NCBI RefSeq assembly: GCF_000960475.2
Contig: NZ_JZDQ02000046.1
Coordinates: 1 to 46,733, forward strand
Direction of reading: 5' to 3'
DNA: 46,733 bases
Source of the DNA: Nocardioides luteus
GTDB lineage: Bacteria > Actinomycetota > Actinomycetes > Propionibacteriales > Nocardioidaceae
The notes below the pieces were generated by a model. The model worked only from the letters and a program-made list of their open reading frames with translations, ran no database searches and was not told the origin of the DNA. Below, in pieces: positions 8,187 through 15,648 of this stretch (positions are counted from its first letter, which is position 1; each line of letters begins with the position of its first letter). Position numbers and translations under genes: made by a program.

Positions 8187-9052
8187 GGATGTCGGTGAGG
8201 AACGTCCCCAGGTCGGTGAAGCTGCTGGCCGGGGTGTGGTCGGGGGTGCTGGTCGTCGCATTCGCGCTGGCCGGAGCATGGTTGCTGAGGAGTCCAGGGA
8301 TGAACGACCAGGTCGCGATCGCGAAGCCGTCCGAGTCGGAGCTGCGGGTCGCGGGAGAGACCACGGTGCTCTTCGGGCACCAGTCGGTGGGGATGAACAT
8401 CCTCGACGGGGTCTCGAAGGTGTACGCCGACGCCTCGGTGTCCGCACCCGCCATCGCCGACGTCTCGGGTGGATCCCTGGCACCGGACGCCGAGCAGGCG
8501 ACCTTCCGCCACGCCTACGTCGGGGTGAACGAGGACCCGATGAGCAAGTTCGCCGCGTTCGCGGACGTGATGGACAGCTCGGCCGGCAAGGACGTCGACG
8601 TGGCGCTGATGAAGCTCTGCTACGTCGACATCACCGCGGCCACCGACGTCCAGGCGGTCTTCGACGCCTATGTGTCGATGATGGCGAAGGTGGAGGCGGC
8701 GCATCCGGACGTACGTTTCCTCTACACGACCGCGCCGCTCACCGCCGACCGCAACTGGAAGTCCAAGGTGAAGGCGGTCCTGGGTCGTGACGACCAGATG
8801 GGGCCGGCCGACAACATCGCCCGCGAGCGCTACAACGCGATGATCCGGGAGAAGTACGGCGCCACCGGCCGCCTCGTCGACATCGCCGCCGTCGAGGCCG
8901 AGGGCACCGGGGAGCGCAGCCACGACGGCAGCACCTACTACGTGCTCAACGAGAACCTGACCTTCGACCGCGGTCATCTCAACGAGACCGGCTCGGAGGC
9001 CGTCGCCGCCGAGCTGCTCAAGATGGTGGCGACCCACAGTCCGGTCGCCTGA
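8183..9052 (+). CDS. Anchored SGNH-hydrolase-like protein
   Basis: The 289-aa protein has an N-terminal membrane segment (about 14-35) and an extracytoplasmic domain. VLFGHQSVG (about 62-70) resembles SGNH block I with its Ser. DRGHLNETG near the C-terminus gives the DxxH of block V. Blocks II and III are not obvious, so catalysis is uncertain; homologues may add or remove acyl groups on surface glycans. The GTG start overlaps the ligase stop (GTGA); ATG 8189 is an alternative. The position between the acyl ligase and acpS suggests a part in acyl decoration of the polymer. Confidence 0.6.
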   Translation: MRMSVRNVPRSVKLLAGVWSGVLVVAFALAGAWLLRSPGMNDQVAIAKPSESELRVAGETTVLFGHQSVGMNILDGVSKVYADASVSAPAIADVSGGSLAPDAEQATFRHAYVGVNEDPMSKFAAFADVMDSSAGKDVDVALMKLCYVDITAATDVQAVFDAYVSMMAKVEAAHPDVRFLYTTAPLTADRNWKSKVKAVLGRDDQMGPADNIARERYNAMIREKYGATGRLVDIAAVEAEGTGERSHDGSTYYVLNENLTFDRGHLNETGSEAVAAELLKMVATHSPVA

Positions 9053-9075
9053 GGACGAAGGGCGATGGGTGGGCG

Positions 9076-9495
9076 ATGAGCCTGCAGGGGGTCGGGATCG
9101 ACGTCGCCGACATCCGGCGCTTCGCGCGGCTCCTGGCGATGCGCGGCTCCGGGTTCGCGGTGCGCTGGTTCACCGACGCCGAGATCGCCCAGTGCATGGC
9201 CGCGACGACCCCCGCCACGGCCTTCGCGATGAGGTACGCCGCCAAGGAGGCCGTGTGGAAGGCGCTCGGTCCCGGCGAATGGTCCGGGCCGCTGCCGTGG
9301 CGCGGGATCACCGTCCTCGAGGATGCTCCCGGGTCGCTCGCGGTCAGCCTCGACGGCCCTGCGGCCGAGCTCGCGGCCCTGGCCGGTGTCACCTCGGTCC
9401 GCGTCGCCACCGTTCCCGGGCCCCGGATGGCCATCGCCACCGCGGTCGCCGAGGGCGACCCGCTGCGAGGTGAGAATGCCCGACCTTCGACTTGA
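9076..9495 (+). CDS. acpS: Holo-[acyl-carrier-protein] synthase
   Basis: The 139-aa protein transfers 4'-phosphopantetheine from CoA to the Ser of an ACP. It shows the family signatures: GVGIDVADIRRF (6-17) with its metal-binding Asp, WFTDAEI (about 31-37) and FAMRYAAKEAVWKAL (about 50-64) containing the catalytic KEA. Length is typical of AcpS. The ATG at 9076 is 23 bases after the SGNH-like gene, and the gene overlaps the VOC gene by 20 bases. An AcpS inside a polysaccharide locus that also encodes two ACPs suggests it is dedicated to them, although it could be the cell's only AcpS. Confidence 0.93.
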   Translation: MSLQGVGIDVADIRRFARLLAMRGSGFAVRWFTDAEIAQCMAATTPATAFAMRYAAKEAVWKALGPGEWSGPLPWRGITVLEDAPGSLAVSLDGPAAELAALAGVTSVRVATVPGPRMAIATAVAEGDPLRGENARPST

Positions 9496-9877
9496 CCACG
9501 TCGGCATCCAGGTCCGCGACCTGTTCCGCACCGCCGAGGCCTTCGAACGGCTCTTCGGCTACCGCCGCGTCACGGACCCGGTCGTCAACACCCGCCACGG
9601 GGTCCGCGGGATCTTCCTGGAGAAGTCCGGCTCACTGCCCATCAAGCTCATCACCCCGGTGACTCCGGGGCCGCATGCGTACGGTCTCCACCATCTGGCC
9701 TTCATGGCTCCTGATCTCGAGGCCACTCTGGTCGAGCTCCGGGTCGCTGGGGCTCGTACGCTCAGTCCTCCGCAGCCCGGTGAGATGTTCGACGACGAGC
9801 TCATCGCGTTCGTACGGGCTGCGGGGATCAACGTCGAGCTGATCACCACTGATCGGCGGCGGGGTCGGATCGACTGA
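9476..9877 (+). CDS. VOC-family protein (methylmalonyl-CoA epimerase-like)
   Basis: The 133-aa protein consists of two beta-alpha-beta-beta-beta modules. Metal-ligand candidates are His8 (LRLDHVGIQV), the HHLAF His pair and Glu in NVELI. The spacing fits methylmalonyl-CoA epimerase-like or glyoxalase-like VOC proteins; the second ligand (IKLI in place of an E-containing strand) is not standard, so the reaction is unclear. ATG 9476 was chosen for its GAGGTGAG ribosome-binding site and for where homology begins. The 20-base overlap with acpS implies cotranscription. The substrate may be a CoA- or ACP-linked acyl group (inference). Confidence 0.75.
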   Translation: MPDLRLDHVGIQVRDLFRTAEAFERLFGYRRVTDPVVNTRHGVRGIFLEKSGSLPIKLITPVTPGPHAYGLHHLAFMAPDLEATLVELRVAGARTLSPPQPGEMFDDELIAFVRAAGINVELITTDRRRGRID

Positions 9878-10004
9878 ACGGGTCCCGCCCGTCGGGCCTG
9901 ACGATCCCGCCGCCGACTGGTCGCAGATCCCGCTGAACCCGTCCGCCGCGATGCCCCACGAGCGTTCTGGCCAGCTCTCTCGACTCCACGCTCGCCGTTT
10001 CCCC

Positions 10005-10096
10005 GCTGACAGGGACACTTCCCCACTCCTGTGGAGGTTCACCACGCTCCGGAGGATGGGGAACCTCCCTGTACGTGGGGAACTCTTCGGATCAGC
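10005..10096. terminator. 92-bp dyad-symmetric element between convergent genes
   Basis: The dyad is centred between 10050 and 10051. Perfect matching arms are GCTGA/TCAGC (10005-10009, 10092-10096), TTCCCCAC/GTGGGGAA (10019-10026, 10075-10082), GGAGGTTC/GAACCTCC (10033-10040, 10061-10068) and central CTCCGGAG (10047-10054), all on one axis and separated by equal-length unpaired stretches. It lies between the convergent VOC and ArsR genes, as expected of a bidirectional terminator, though a decayed mobile repeat is possible. Apart from it, 9878-10151 holds nothing I can support. Confidence 0.65.
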
Positions 10097-10151
10097 CCCA
10101 ATCCCGCGCCCAACTGAATCCGCTGCGGCCAACATCAGGTCCCCGGCGACA

Positions 10152-10484
10152 TCACTCCGAAGAGCGCTCCCTCCGCCCACGCCTGATCTCCGTGTCGAGA
10201 GCGTCCAGGTGTTGGGTCCAGAAGCGGCGGAACTGGTTGAGCCAGGCGTCGACCTCGGCCATGGGGCCGGTGTCGAGGGAGTAGATGCGGCGGGTGCCGT
10301 CGGGGCGTACGTTGGCGAAGCCGTGCTCGCGCAGGACCTTGAGCTGCATGGAGACTGCGGGCTGGCGGATGCCGAACTCGGCCGAGATGGTCTCGACGAC
10401 CTCGCCGGAGGTGAGGTCGCCGGTGGCGAGGAGCTCGAGGATGCGGCGGCGTACGGGATCGCCGAGGACGTCGAAGGCGTGCAA
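10152..10484 (-). CDS. ArsR-family transcriptional repressor
   Basis: The 110-aa winged-helix protein (FDVLGDPVRRRILELLATGDLTSGEVVE...GIRQPAVSMQLKVLREHGFANVRPDGTRRIYSL) has the ArsR/SmtB fold with recognition helix QPAVSMQLKVL. No clear Cys-rich metal site is visible, so it belongs to the metal-independent type usually paired with SRPBCC proteins. The start is TTG at 10484 with GGAG upstream, 4 bases after the SRPBCC stop. It probably represses its own operon through the inverted repeat at 11144-11163. There is no evident link to the polysaccharide genes. Confidence 0.9.
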   Translation of the reverse strand: MHAFDVLGDPVRRRILELLATGDLTSGEVVETISAEFGIRQPAVSMQLKVLREHGFANVRPDGTRRIYSLDTGPMAEVDAWLNQFRRFWTQHLDALDTEIRRGRRERSSE

Positions 10485-10488
10485 GCGG

Positions 10489-11130
10489 CTACTCCGGGAA
10501 GGCGGTGTAGGCGGCGACGCAGCGCTCGCCGGCGGCGCGGGCCTGCTCGGGGAAGGTGCCGAAGGCGATGTCGGCCTCGACCCAGGCGGCGGCGGAGCCC
10601 TGGGTGTGCTCGATCATCGCGGGCAGGACGTCGGGGGACATCGGGTCGATCTTCTCGGCGTCGGGGGCGGCGAGATGGAGGGCGAGGCCGAGCAGCATCT
10701 GCTCCCAGCCGATGCCGACGGCGCTGGGGCCGAACTCCTTCCACTGCTCCGGCGGGACGGGGGCGGAGTGCTCGAGGCGGAGCAGCGTACGGCCGCCGGC
10801 CGCGGTCAGGGTCGCGTCGACCCACGACCTCATGTCGCCGTAGTCCCAGGTGATCGAGAGCAGCTTCGGGCGGTCGCAGGCGAGGATCTCGCCACCGGCG
10901 TTGCCCTCGAGCTGGTAGCGTCCGCCGACCTCGAAGTCGCCGGTGACCGGCATCAGCCAGCGCGGGATGCGCTCCTTGGTGGTCAGGGCGTCCCAGACCT
11001 CGTCCGGGTCGGCGTCGTAGCTGCGTTCGACGACGAGCATGCGCAGCTCCTCACCACCGCGCGTCGTCGTGGTGAGCGCGCGGTTCACGGCGCCTAGGTG
11101 GTCGGCAGGGATGAAGGGTGGTGTGCTCAT
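10489..11130 (-). CDS. SRPBCC/AHSA1-domain protein
   Basis: The 213-aa protein has an AHSA1-like START-fold domain: VVERSYDADPDEVWDALTTKERIPRWLMPVTGDFEVGGRYQLEG (about 33-76), followed by LLSITWDYGD and later strands. Such proteins form a hydrophobic cavity and are commonly encoded with an ArsR regulator in actinobacteria; the biochemical function of the pair is generally unknown. A C-terminal helical extension (about 150-213) follows the core. It is first in the two-gene operon, 14 bases downstream of the operator-like repeat. A start at Met31 (MLVVERS), where the domain begins, is possible. Confidence 0.85.
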   Translation of the reverse strand: MSTPPFIPADHLGAVNRALTTTTRGGEELRMLVVERSYDADPDEVWDALTTKERIPRWLMPVTGDFEVGGRYQLEGNAGGEILACDRPKLLSITWDYGDMRSWVDATLTAAGGRTLLRLEHSAPVPPEQWKEFGPSAVGIGWEQMLLGLALHLAAPDAEKIDPMSPDVLPAMIEHTQGSAAAWVEADIAFGTFPEQARAAGERCVAAYTAFPE

Positions 11131-11143
11131 GCCTGCCGACGTT

Positions 11144-11163
11144 ATATCAGCGATTCTTGATAT
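11144..11163. promoter_or_regulatory. ArsR-type operator (inverted repeat)
   Basis: ATATCA (11144-11149) and TGATAT (11158-11163) are perfect inverted arms separated by 8 bases in an AT-rich patch, just upstream of the SRPBCC-arsR operon start. The arms resemble the imperfect dyads bound by ArsR/SmtB proteins, so autoregulation is the natural reading. Confidence 0.55.
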
Positions 11164-11171
11164 TCAACCGC

Positions 11172-12110
11172 CTAACCGACGGGCAGGTGAGCCTCGGGCC
11201 CGACGAACCGGAACGCGATCTGGAGCTTCTTCAGACCCTTGGGATCCGGCGTGGTCTTCGCGCCGGTTCCACCGGACTGGATCTCGAACTTCTTCCAGGC
11301 GGCGAGGGTGGCGCTGTCCACGATGCCGTTGACCACGAGGTTCGCGCCGGCCTTGGCGTTGAGCGCCTTCTGGATCCAGCCCACGCCGTTGGTGCGGATC
11401 CGCTTGCCCTTGCGGAGGCCCGCGGCGATCTGGAACTGCTGCTGGATGATCGCCAGGTTCGACTTGGTGTCCTTCGGCGTCCAGGCGGGCTTGGCCTTCG
11501 ACCTGGCGAACGCCGCATAGTCGAAGATCGTCTTCTCGATGTGGGTGGGGTGCCAGGCCTCGTCGGTGTTCGCGCCGTGCATGCCCTTGAGGCCGAACGC
11601 GTGATGGTAGTAGTCCTCCAGCTGCGAGCTGGTGACCAGCGACCCGAAGAGGGTCGAGCCGCCGTCGACGAACTTGCCCACGGTGACCCCGAGGTCGCGG
11701 AAGTCGTCGCTCCGGACCACCCCGGACTGCGGCGGCAGGGTGAACCCGTGGATGTGGTGGCCGAACGTCGGCGGGAACCGGTACCAGCAGGCGTACCCGT
11801 TGGCCCGCAGCCACTTCTCCTGCGTCCTCCAGTTCACACCCGGGATGTGCAGGTCGGTGCAGGCGTCGTGGTCGTGGGTGCCCGCGGAGGCAGGCACGGT
11901 GGTGTTGAACGGGGCCTGGATGACGACGATCCTGGTCCCGAACTTCATCTGCGCAGCGGCGTCGATCGCGCACAGGTGCGCGATGGTCCGAGCCGACCCC
12001 TTGACCTGCTTGCCGCCCGAGGTCAGTCGTGACCACAGCACCAGGTCGGTCTGCCTCGGGGGCTTGCTCCAGTCGACCAGCTTGCCGTCGAGGGTGAGCA
12101 TCTCACTCAT
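11172..12110 (-). CDS. M15-like peptidase with C-terminal peptidoglycan-binding domain
   Basis: The 312-aa protein has an N-terminal domain with a His/Asp arrangement like M15 D-Ala-D-Ala peptidases: THDHDACTDLHIPG (78-91, with His79/His81 and Asp86) and FGHHIHGF (117-123). Residues about 235-277 (GVGWIQKALNAKAG...NGIVDSATLAAWKKFE) look like a PG_binding_1 repeat. No signal peptide is visible, as in phage endolysins. The catalytic assignment is tentative because the first His is not in the canonical HxxGxAxD motif. The start overlaps the stop of the upstream 75-aa gene by 8 bases, so the two are translated together. Confidence 0.6.
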   Translation of the reverse strand: MSEMLTLDGKLVDWSKPPRQTDLVLWSRLTSGGKQVKGSARTIAHLCAIDAAAQMKFGTRIVVIQAPFNTTVPASAGTHDHDACTDLHIPGVNWRTQEKWLRANGYACWYRFPPTFGHHIHGFTLPPQSGVVRSDDFRDLGVTVGKFVDGGSTLFGSLVTSSQLEDYYHHAFGLKGMHGANTDEAWHPTHIEKTIFDYAAFARSKAKPAWTPKDTKSNLAIIQQQFQIAAGLRKGKRIRTNGVGWIQKALNAKAGANLVVNGIVDSATLAAWKKFEIQSGGTGAKTTPDPKGLKKLQIAFRFVGPEAHLPVG

Positions 12111-12330
12111 AGATCAGGTCCTCCGGAAGATCCTCGGCAGGGATCATCGCGTCGGTGCCTGCGGTCTCCGCAGCCTCGCCGTCCTCGGTGTCCTCGTCGA
12201 AGGTGTTGATATCGGTGACGGCCTCGTCGATGTCGATCTCGGGTGCGTCGATCATCGCTTTGGCTTCGGCGTCGGAGAGACCGAGCGACAGGTCTACGAT
12301 CTCACCGGGTTCGGGTGTGGTGTCGGACAT
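12103..12330 (-). CDS. 75-aa acidic small protein, unknown
   Basis: I do not recognise this protein. It is very acidic: roughly one third of residues are Asp or Glu, with no Cys or Trp and a single Tyr next to the C-terminus. It has no signal peptide or membrane segment and looks disordered. The ATG at 12330 follows an ideal AGGAGG six bases away, the best ribosome-binding site nearby, so it is likely expressed well. It overlaps the M15-like gene by 8 bases and lies 80 bases after the NadE-like gene. It could be a partner or inhibitor of the hydrolase, or a peptide substrate; nothing in it proves either. Confidence 0.7.
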   Translation of the reverse strand: MSDTTPEPGEIVDLSLGLSDAEAKAMIDAPEIDIDEAVTDINTFDEDTEDGEAAETAGTDAMIPAEDLPEDLIYE

Positions 12331-12410
12331 GGAACCTCCTGATGTTGGTGGGGACATGCCACCTTTCAGGATGTTCCGACGGCCCCGCGGTGAGAAGCGG
12401 TCACGGAGAT

Positions 12411-13436
12411 CTACCCAGGACTGGCGATCTCGGCGACCGCCTCGACGAGCATCGGAGCGGCGTGGAGGTAGGCGGTCGTACGCCGCTTCTGCTCGATGTC
12501 GTGGTAGACGCGCTCGACCTGCTCGACGGTGAGCCCGGTGGCCTCGGCGACGGCTCCGGTCGGGATCCCGTTGTTGAGGCCGTAGAGGCACAGGTCCATG
12601 CGCTGGTAGGGCAGCGAGAAGTAGAACTCCTCCTGCGACTGCTCCAGCGAGTAGGTGTCGGTGGTGGAGGGACGCGCCTGGATCTCCGCAGGGACGCCGA
12701 GGTGGGCGGCCATCGCATAGACCTGCGACTTGTAGAGGTGCGCGATCGGCTTCACGTCGGCGGCGCCGTCGCCGAGCTTCACGAAGAAGCCCTGGTCGTA
12801 CTCGAGCCGGTTGGGGGTGCCGGCGACGGCGTAGTTGAGGCGGTCGGCGTGGAAGTACTCCAGCGCCTTGCGGGCACGCTGCTTGAAGTTCGTCGCCGCG
12901 ACGATCTCGAGGTAGGCCTCGGTCGTCAGGCGGTGGGTGCTCTGGTTGCCGTGCGGGTCCTCGACGACGACCGAGAAGAGCCGGAACGCGTCGGAGTCGA
13001 CCACGCTGGGCAGCACGATCTTCGACTTCCACCCCGGGCCGTACGCCGGGACGACCCGCCGGATCGCGTCGTCGCGCCGCTGGTAGGCGCCGAGGCCGAC
13101 CAGCACTGGCGAGATGTCCTCGAGCACCGAGTCGATGCCCAGGGAGTCGGTCAGCTTCGTGCTGAACCCGATGGTGTCCTCGGACGACTCCTGCTCGGGC
13201 ATGTGCAGCGCGAAGACCCGGTCCCGGCCGAGCGCCTTGACCGCCAGCGCGGCGACCACGCTCGAGTCGATCCCGCCGGAGACCCCGACGACGATGCCCT
13301 TGCGTTTGTTGGCCACCAGGTAGCGGCGGATCGCGTCGCCGATCCGGATCGCCTCCGCCTCCTCGTCGAAGCGGAGCGTATCCAGTCCGTACGCCGTGGC
13401 TGGTCTCGTTACTGGGGTGGTCACTGTGTTGTTCAT
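12411..13436 (-). CDS. NadE-like ATP pyrophosphatase (ammonia-dependent NAD synthase family)
   Basis: The 341-aa protein is an N-type ATP pyrophosphatase. SGGIDSS (53-59) is the ATP PP-loop; GTPNRLEYDQGFF (206-218), KLGDGAADVKPIAHLYKSQV (220-239) follow NAD synthase order. It lacks a glutaminase domain and is longer than ordinary ammonia-dependent NadE (about 275 aa). NAD synthase adenylates a carboxylate and amidates it with ammonia; here the setting between an AsnB-type glutaminase/synthetase and an ACP suggests another substrate. ATG 13436 overlaps the asnB stop by 4 bases (ATGA), so the two proteins are translationally coupled. True NAD synthesis cannot be excluded. Confidence 0.82.
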   Translation of the reverse strand: MNNTVTTPVTRPATAYGLDTLRFDEEAEAIRIGDAIRRYLVANKRKGIVVGVSGGIDSSVVAALAVKALGRDRVFALHMPEQESSEDTIGFSTKLTDSLGIDSVLEDISPVLVGLGAYQRRDDAIRRVVPAYGPGWKSKIVLPSVVDSDAFRLFSVVVEDPHGNQSTHRLTTEAYLEIVAATNFKQRARKALEYFHADRLNYAVAGTPNRLEYDQGFFVKLGDGAADVKPIAHLYKSQVYAMAAHLGVPAEIQARPSTTDTYSLEQSQEEFYFSLPYQRMDLCLYGLNNGIPTGAVAEATGLTVEQVERVYHDIEQKRRTTAYLHAAPMLVEAVAEIASPG

Positions 13437-15454
13437 GGCTGGGCTGAGGTCCTTCCGGTGGGCTCGAGAGTGGTGTCGAAGACGGTGAGTGGTTCCGGCG
13501 GCGCGGCCGCCCGGGCAGCCGGGCCGGAGAGCAGCTCGCTGTGCAGCAGCTGGGTGGACAGGACGGCCACCAGGCGCATGTTGTCGGTGTTGCCGAGACC
13601 GCGGCCCCCGGTGCGCCGGGCCTTCTCCAGCAGCCGCTGGACGAGCTCCGGCCGGAAGACCCCGGCGGCCTCCAGGGCGGAGGCCGTGGTGACGTCGGCG
13701 ACCCAGTCCGGGGTGCCACCGGCGAAGAAGGCGGCCGCGTCCGGCGCCCGGTAGGGCTGCTTGGGCCGGCGCAGGATCTCCTCGGGCACCAGGTCGGCGA
13801 AGGCCCGCTTGAGCAGGTGCTTCTCGTCCAGGCCGTGGATCTTGTGCCCGGCCGGGACCCGGCCGGCGAGCTCGGCGACGTGCGGGTCGAGGAACGGGAA
13901 GCGGCCCTCGACCGAGTTGCCCATCAGCATCCGGTCGCCCTGGGAGGCCAGGATGTAGCCGGGCAGCAGGGTCGTCATCTCCAGCCACTGCGCCCGCGCG
14001 ACCGGGTCCCACGAGGTCGCGGAGGCGGGCATCGCGGCGACGACCCCGTCGGCCGCACCACCGCCGAGCTCCCTGATCTCGGGCCGCAGCATCGACCCGA
14101 GGACGGCGGTGGAGTCCCACCGCGGCCGGTGCGACATGGCCAGGTCGTCGGGCGAGAGGTTGCGGGAGAAGAAGCTCCGCGCGAACGCCGGCGCCTGGTT
14201 GGGGGAGCGGTGCATCCACGGGTAGAGCTGCTCCACCGCCGCCTCGGCAGCCGCCGGGTCGCGCAGCCACAGGTCGCGGATCTTGGCCTCGCGGAAGATG
14301 TCGTAGCCACCGAGCACCTCGTCGGCGCCCTCGCCGGTGACCACCACCTTGAAGCCGGCCTCCCGCACCAGCCGGGAGAGCAGGAACATCGGCGCCGGGG
14401 CGGTCCGCAGCAGCGGCGACTCGGCGTGACGTACGACCTCGGGGAAGATGTCGGCGATGTCCCGCTCACGGACCACGACGTCGTGGTGGACGGTGCCGAG
14501 GCGTTCGGCCATCAGGCCCTGGAAGCCGCCCTCGTCGAACTCGGCATCGGCGAACCGCAGCGAGAACGTGTGCAGCGGGGTCGAGCTGCTGCGGATGGCG
14601 GCGATCGCGCCGGCAGTGACCGCGGAGTCGATCCCGCCGGAGAGGTACGCCGCGACCGGCACGTCGCTGCGCTCGAACCGCAGCCGGGTGGCCGCCATCA
14701 GGGTCGTACGCAGCGCCTCGGTGTTCGCCTCCAGGTCGGTGAGCTCCTCGGCCCCTGCCGGTGGGAACGACGGCGCCCAGTAGCGGTGCTCGACCTCCCG
14801 GCCTTCCCGGAAGGTGAGGTAGGAGCCCGGCGGCACCTGCGAGATCTCCCGGAAGACGGTGCGCGGCGCGACCGCCGACCACAGCGTCAGCACCTGGTCC
14901 AGCCCGGCGGGGTCCAGCTCGCGCGGGACGTCGGGGGAGGCGTACAGAGCCTTCACCTCGGAGGCGAAGAGCAGCTGTCCGGCGACGCGGGTGTAGAAGA
15001 GCGGACGGACGCCGAAGCGGTCGCGGGAGAGGACCAGCGAGCGCGTGCGACGGTCCCAGACCGCCAGCGCCCACTGGCCGTTGAACCGCTCGAAGCAGGC
15101 CGGCCCCCACTCCTCCCAGGCGTGCACGATGACCTCGGTGTCCGAGCGGGTGTCGAAGACGTGGCCGCGCGAGCGGAGCTCGGCAGCCAGCTCGACGTGG
15201 TTGAAGATCTCGCCGTTGAACGTGACCCAGACCTGCTCAGCTGCTCCCGACGAAAAGCAGGAGCGGCCGGTCATCGGCTGGGTGCCGCCGGCCGTGTCCA
15301 CGATCGCCAGCCGGGTGTGGCCGAGCGCGACCTGCTCGTCGCGGTAGTAGCCGCTGCCGTCGGGGCCACGGTGGGCGAGGGCCGCCAGCATGTCCCGGAT
15401 GAGGGCAGGCTCAGGCGTCTCGGTGCTGCTCAGCACCCCACAGATCCCGCACAT
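13433..15454 (-). CDS. asnB: AsnB-type glutamine-dependent amidotransferase
   Basis: The 673-aa protein has an N-terminal class II glutaminase domain with the nucleophile Cys2 (MCGICGVLSS), RSDTEVIVHAWEEWG and FNGQWALAVWD. A C-terminal synthetase domain has the PP-loop SGGIDS (272-277) and GEGADEVLGGY. It would release ammonia from Gln and amidate an adenylated carboxylate. It is longer than E. coli AsnB (554 aa), closer to amidotransferases found in exopolysaccharide and exosortase-A loci. ATG 15454 follows GAGGAG and must be the start because Cys2 becomes the N-terminus. It is the first gene of an operon with the NadE-like gene, divergent from the ACP gene. Confidence 0.92.
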   Translation of the reverse strand: MCGICGVLSSTETPEPALIRDMLAALAHRGPDGSGYYRDEQVALGHTRLAIVDTAGGTQPMTGRSCFSSGAAEQVWVTFNGEIFNHVELAAELRSRGHVFDTRSDTEVIVHAWEEWGPACFERFNGQWALAVWDRRTRSLVLSRDRFGVRPLFYTRVAGQLLFASEVKALYASPDVPRELDPAGLDQVLTLWSAVAPRTVFREISQVPPGSYLTFREGREVEHRYWAPSFPPAGAEELTDLEANTEALRTTLMAATRLRFERSDVPVAAYLSGGIDSAVTAGAIAAIRSSSTPLHTFSLRFADAEFDEGGFQGLMAERLGTVHHDVVVRERDIADIFPEVVRHAESPLLRTAPAPMFLLSRLVREAGFKVVVTGEGADEVLGGYDIFREAKIRDLWLRDPAAAEAAVEQLYPWMHRSPNQAPAFARSFFSRNLSPDDLAMSHRPRWDSTAVLGSMLRPEIRELGGGAADGVVAAMPASATSWDPVARAQWLEMTTLLPGYILASQGDRMLMGNSVEGRFPFLDPHVAELAGRVPAGHKIHGLDEKHLLKRAFADLVPEEILRRPKQPYRAPDAAAFFAGGTPDWVADVTTASALEAAGVFRPELVQRLLEKARRTGGRGLGNTDNMRLVAVLSTQLLHSELLSGPAARAAAPPEPLTVFDTTLEPTGRTSAQP

Positions 15455-15537
15455 GGCGCTCCTCGATCGATCCCGGACGGTGGTCGAAGGTTTGCTCGCG
15501 CCGGCATACCAGGGCGCCGGGATCGGCCCGTTTATCA

Positions 15538-15569
15538 CCCAATGTCGGCATCTCCGGGCCTGATTTCGG
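15538..15569. promoter_or_regulatory. Possible motif sites between asnB and ACP genes
   Basis: CCCAATGTCGG (15538-15548) and CCTGATTTCGG (15559-15569) lie tandemly in the divergent asnB/ACP intergenic region and partly match the CCC-n4-CGGG motif seen in other promoters of the locus. The matches are imperfect. Confidence 0.3.
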
Positions 15570-15648
15570 CTCTCGACCCCCTCCGGCTGACAGAACGGGA
15601 GGCATTCCTCATAACCGTTCACAGGCCGTTGACAAGCAGGGAGATGTG

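Noticed and set aside
12103..15454. Lasso-peptide cluster (small peptide plus AsnB-like cyclase)
   Set aside because: The AsnB protein keeps Cys2 and a full glutaminase domain, there is no B-type leader protease or RRE protein, and the small peptide lacks a typical leader/core with a Gly/Ala/Ser ring start.
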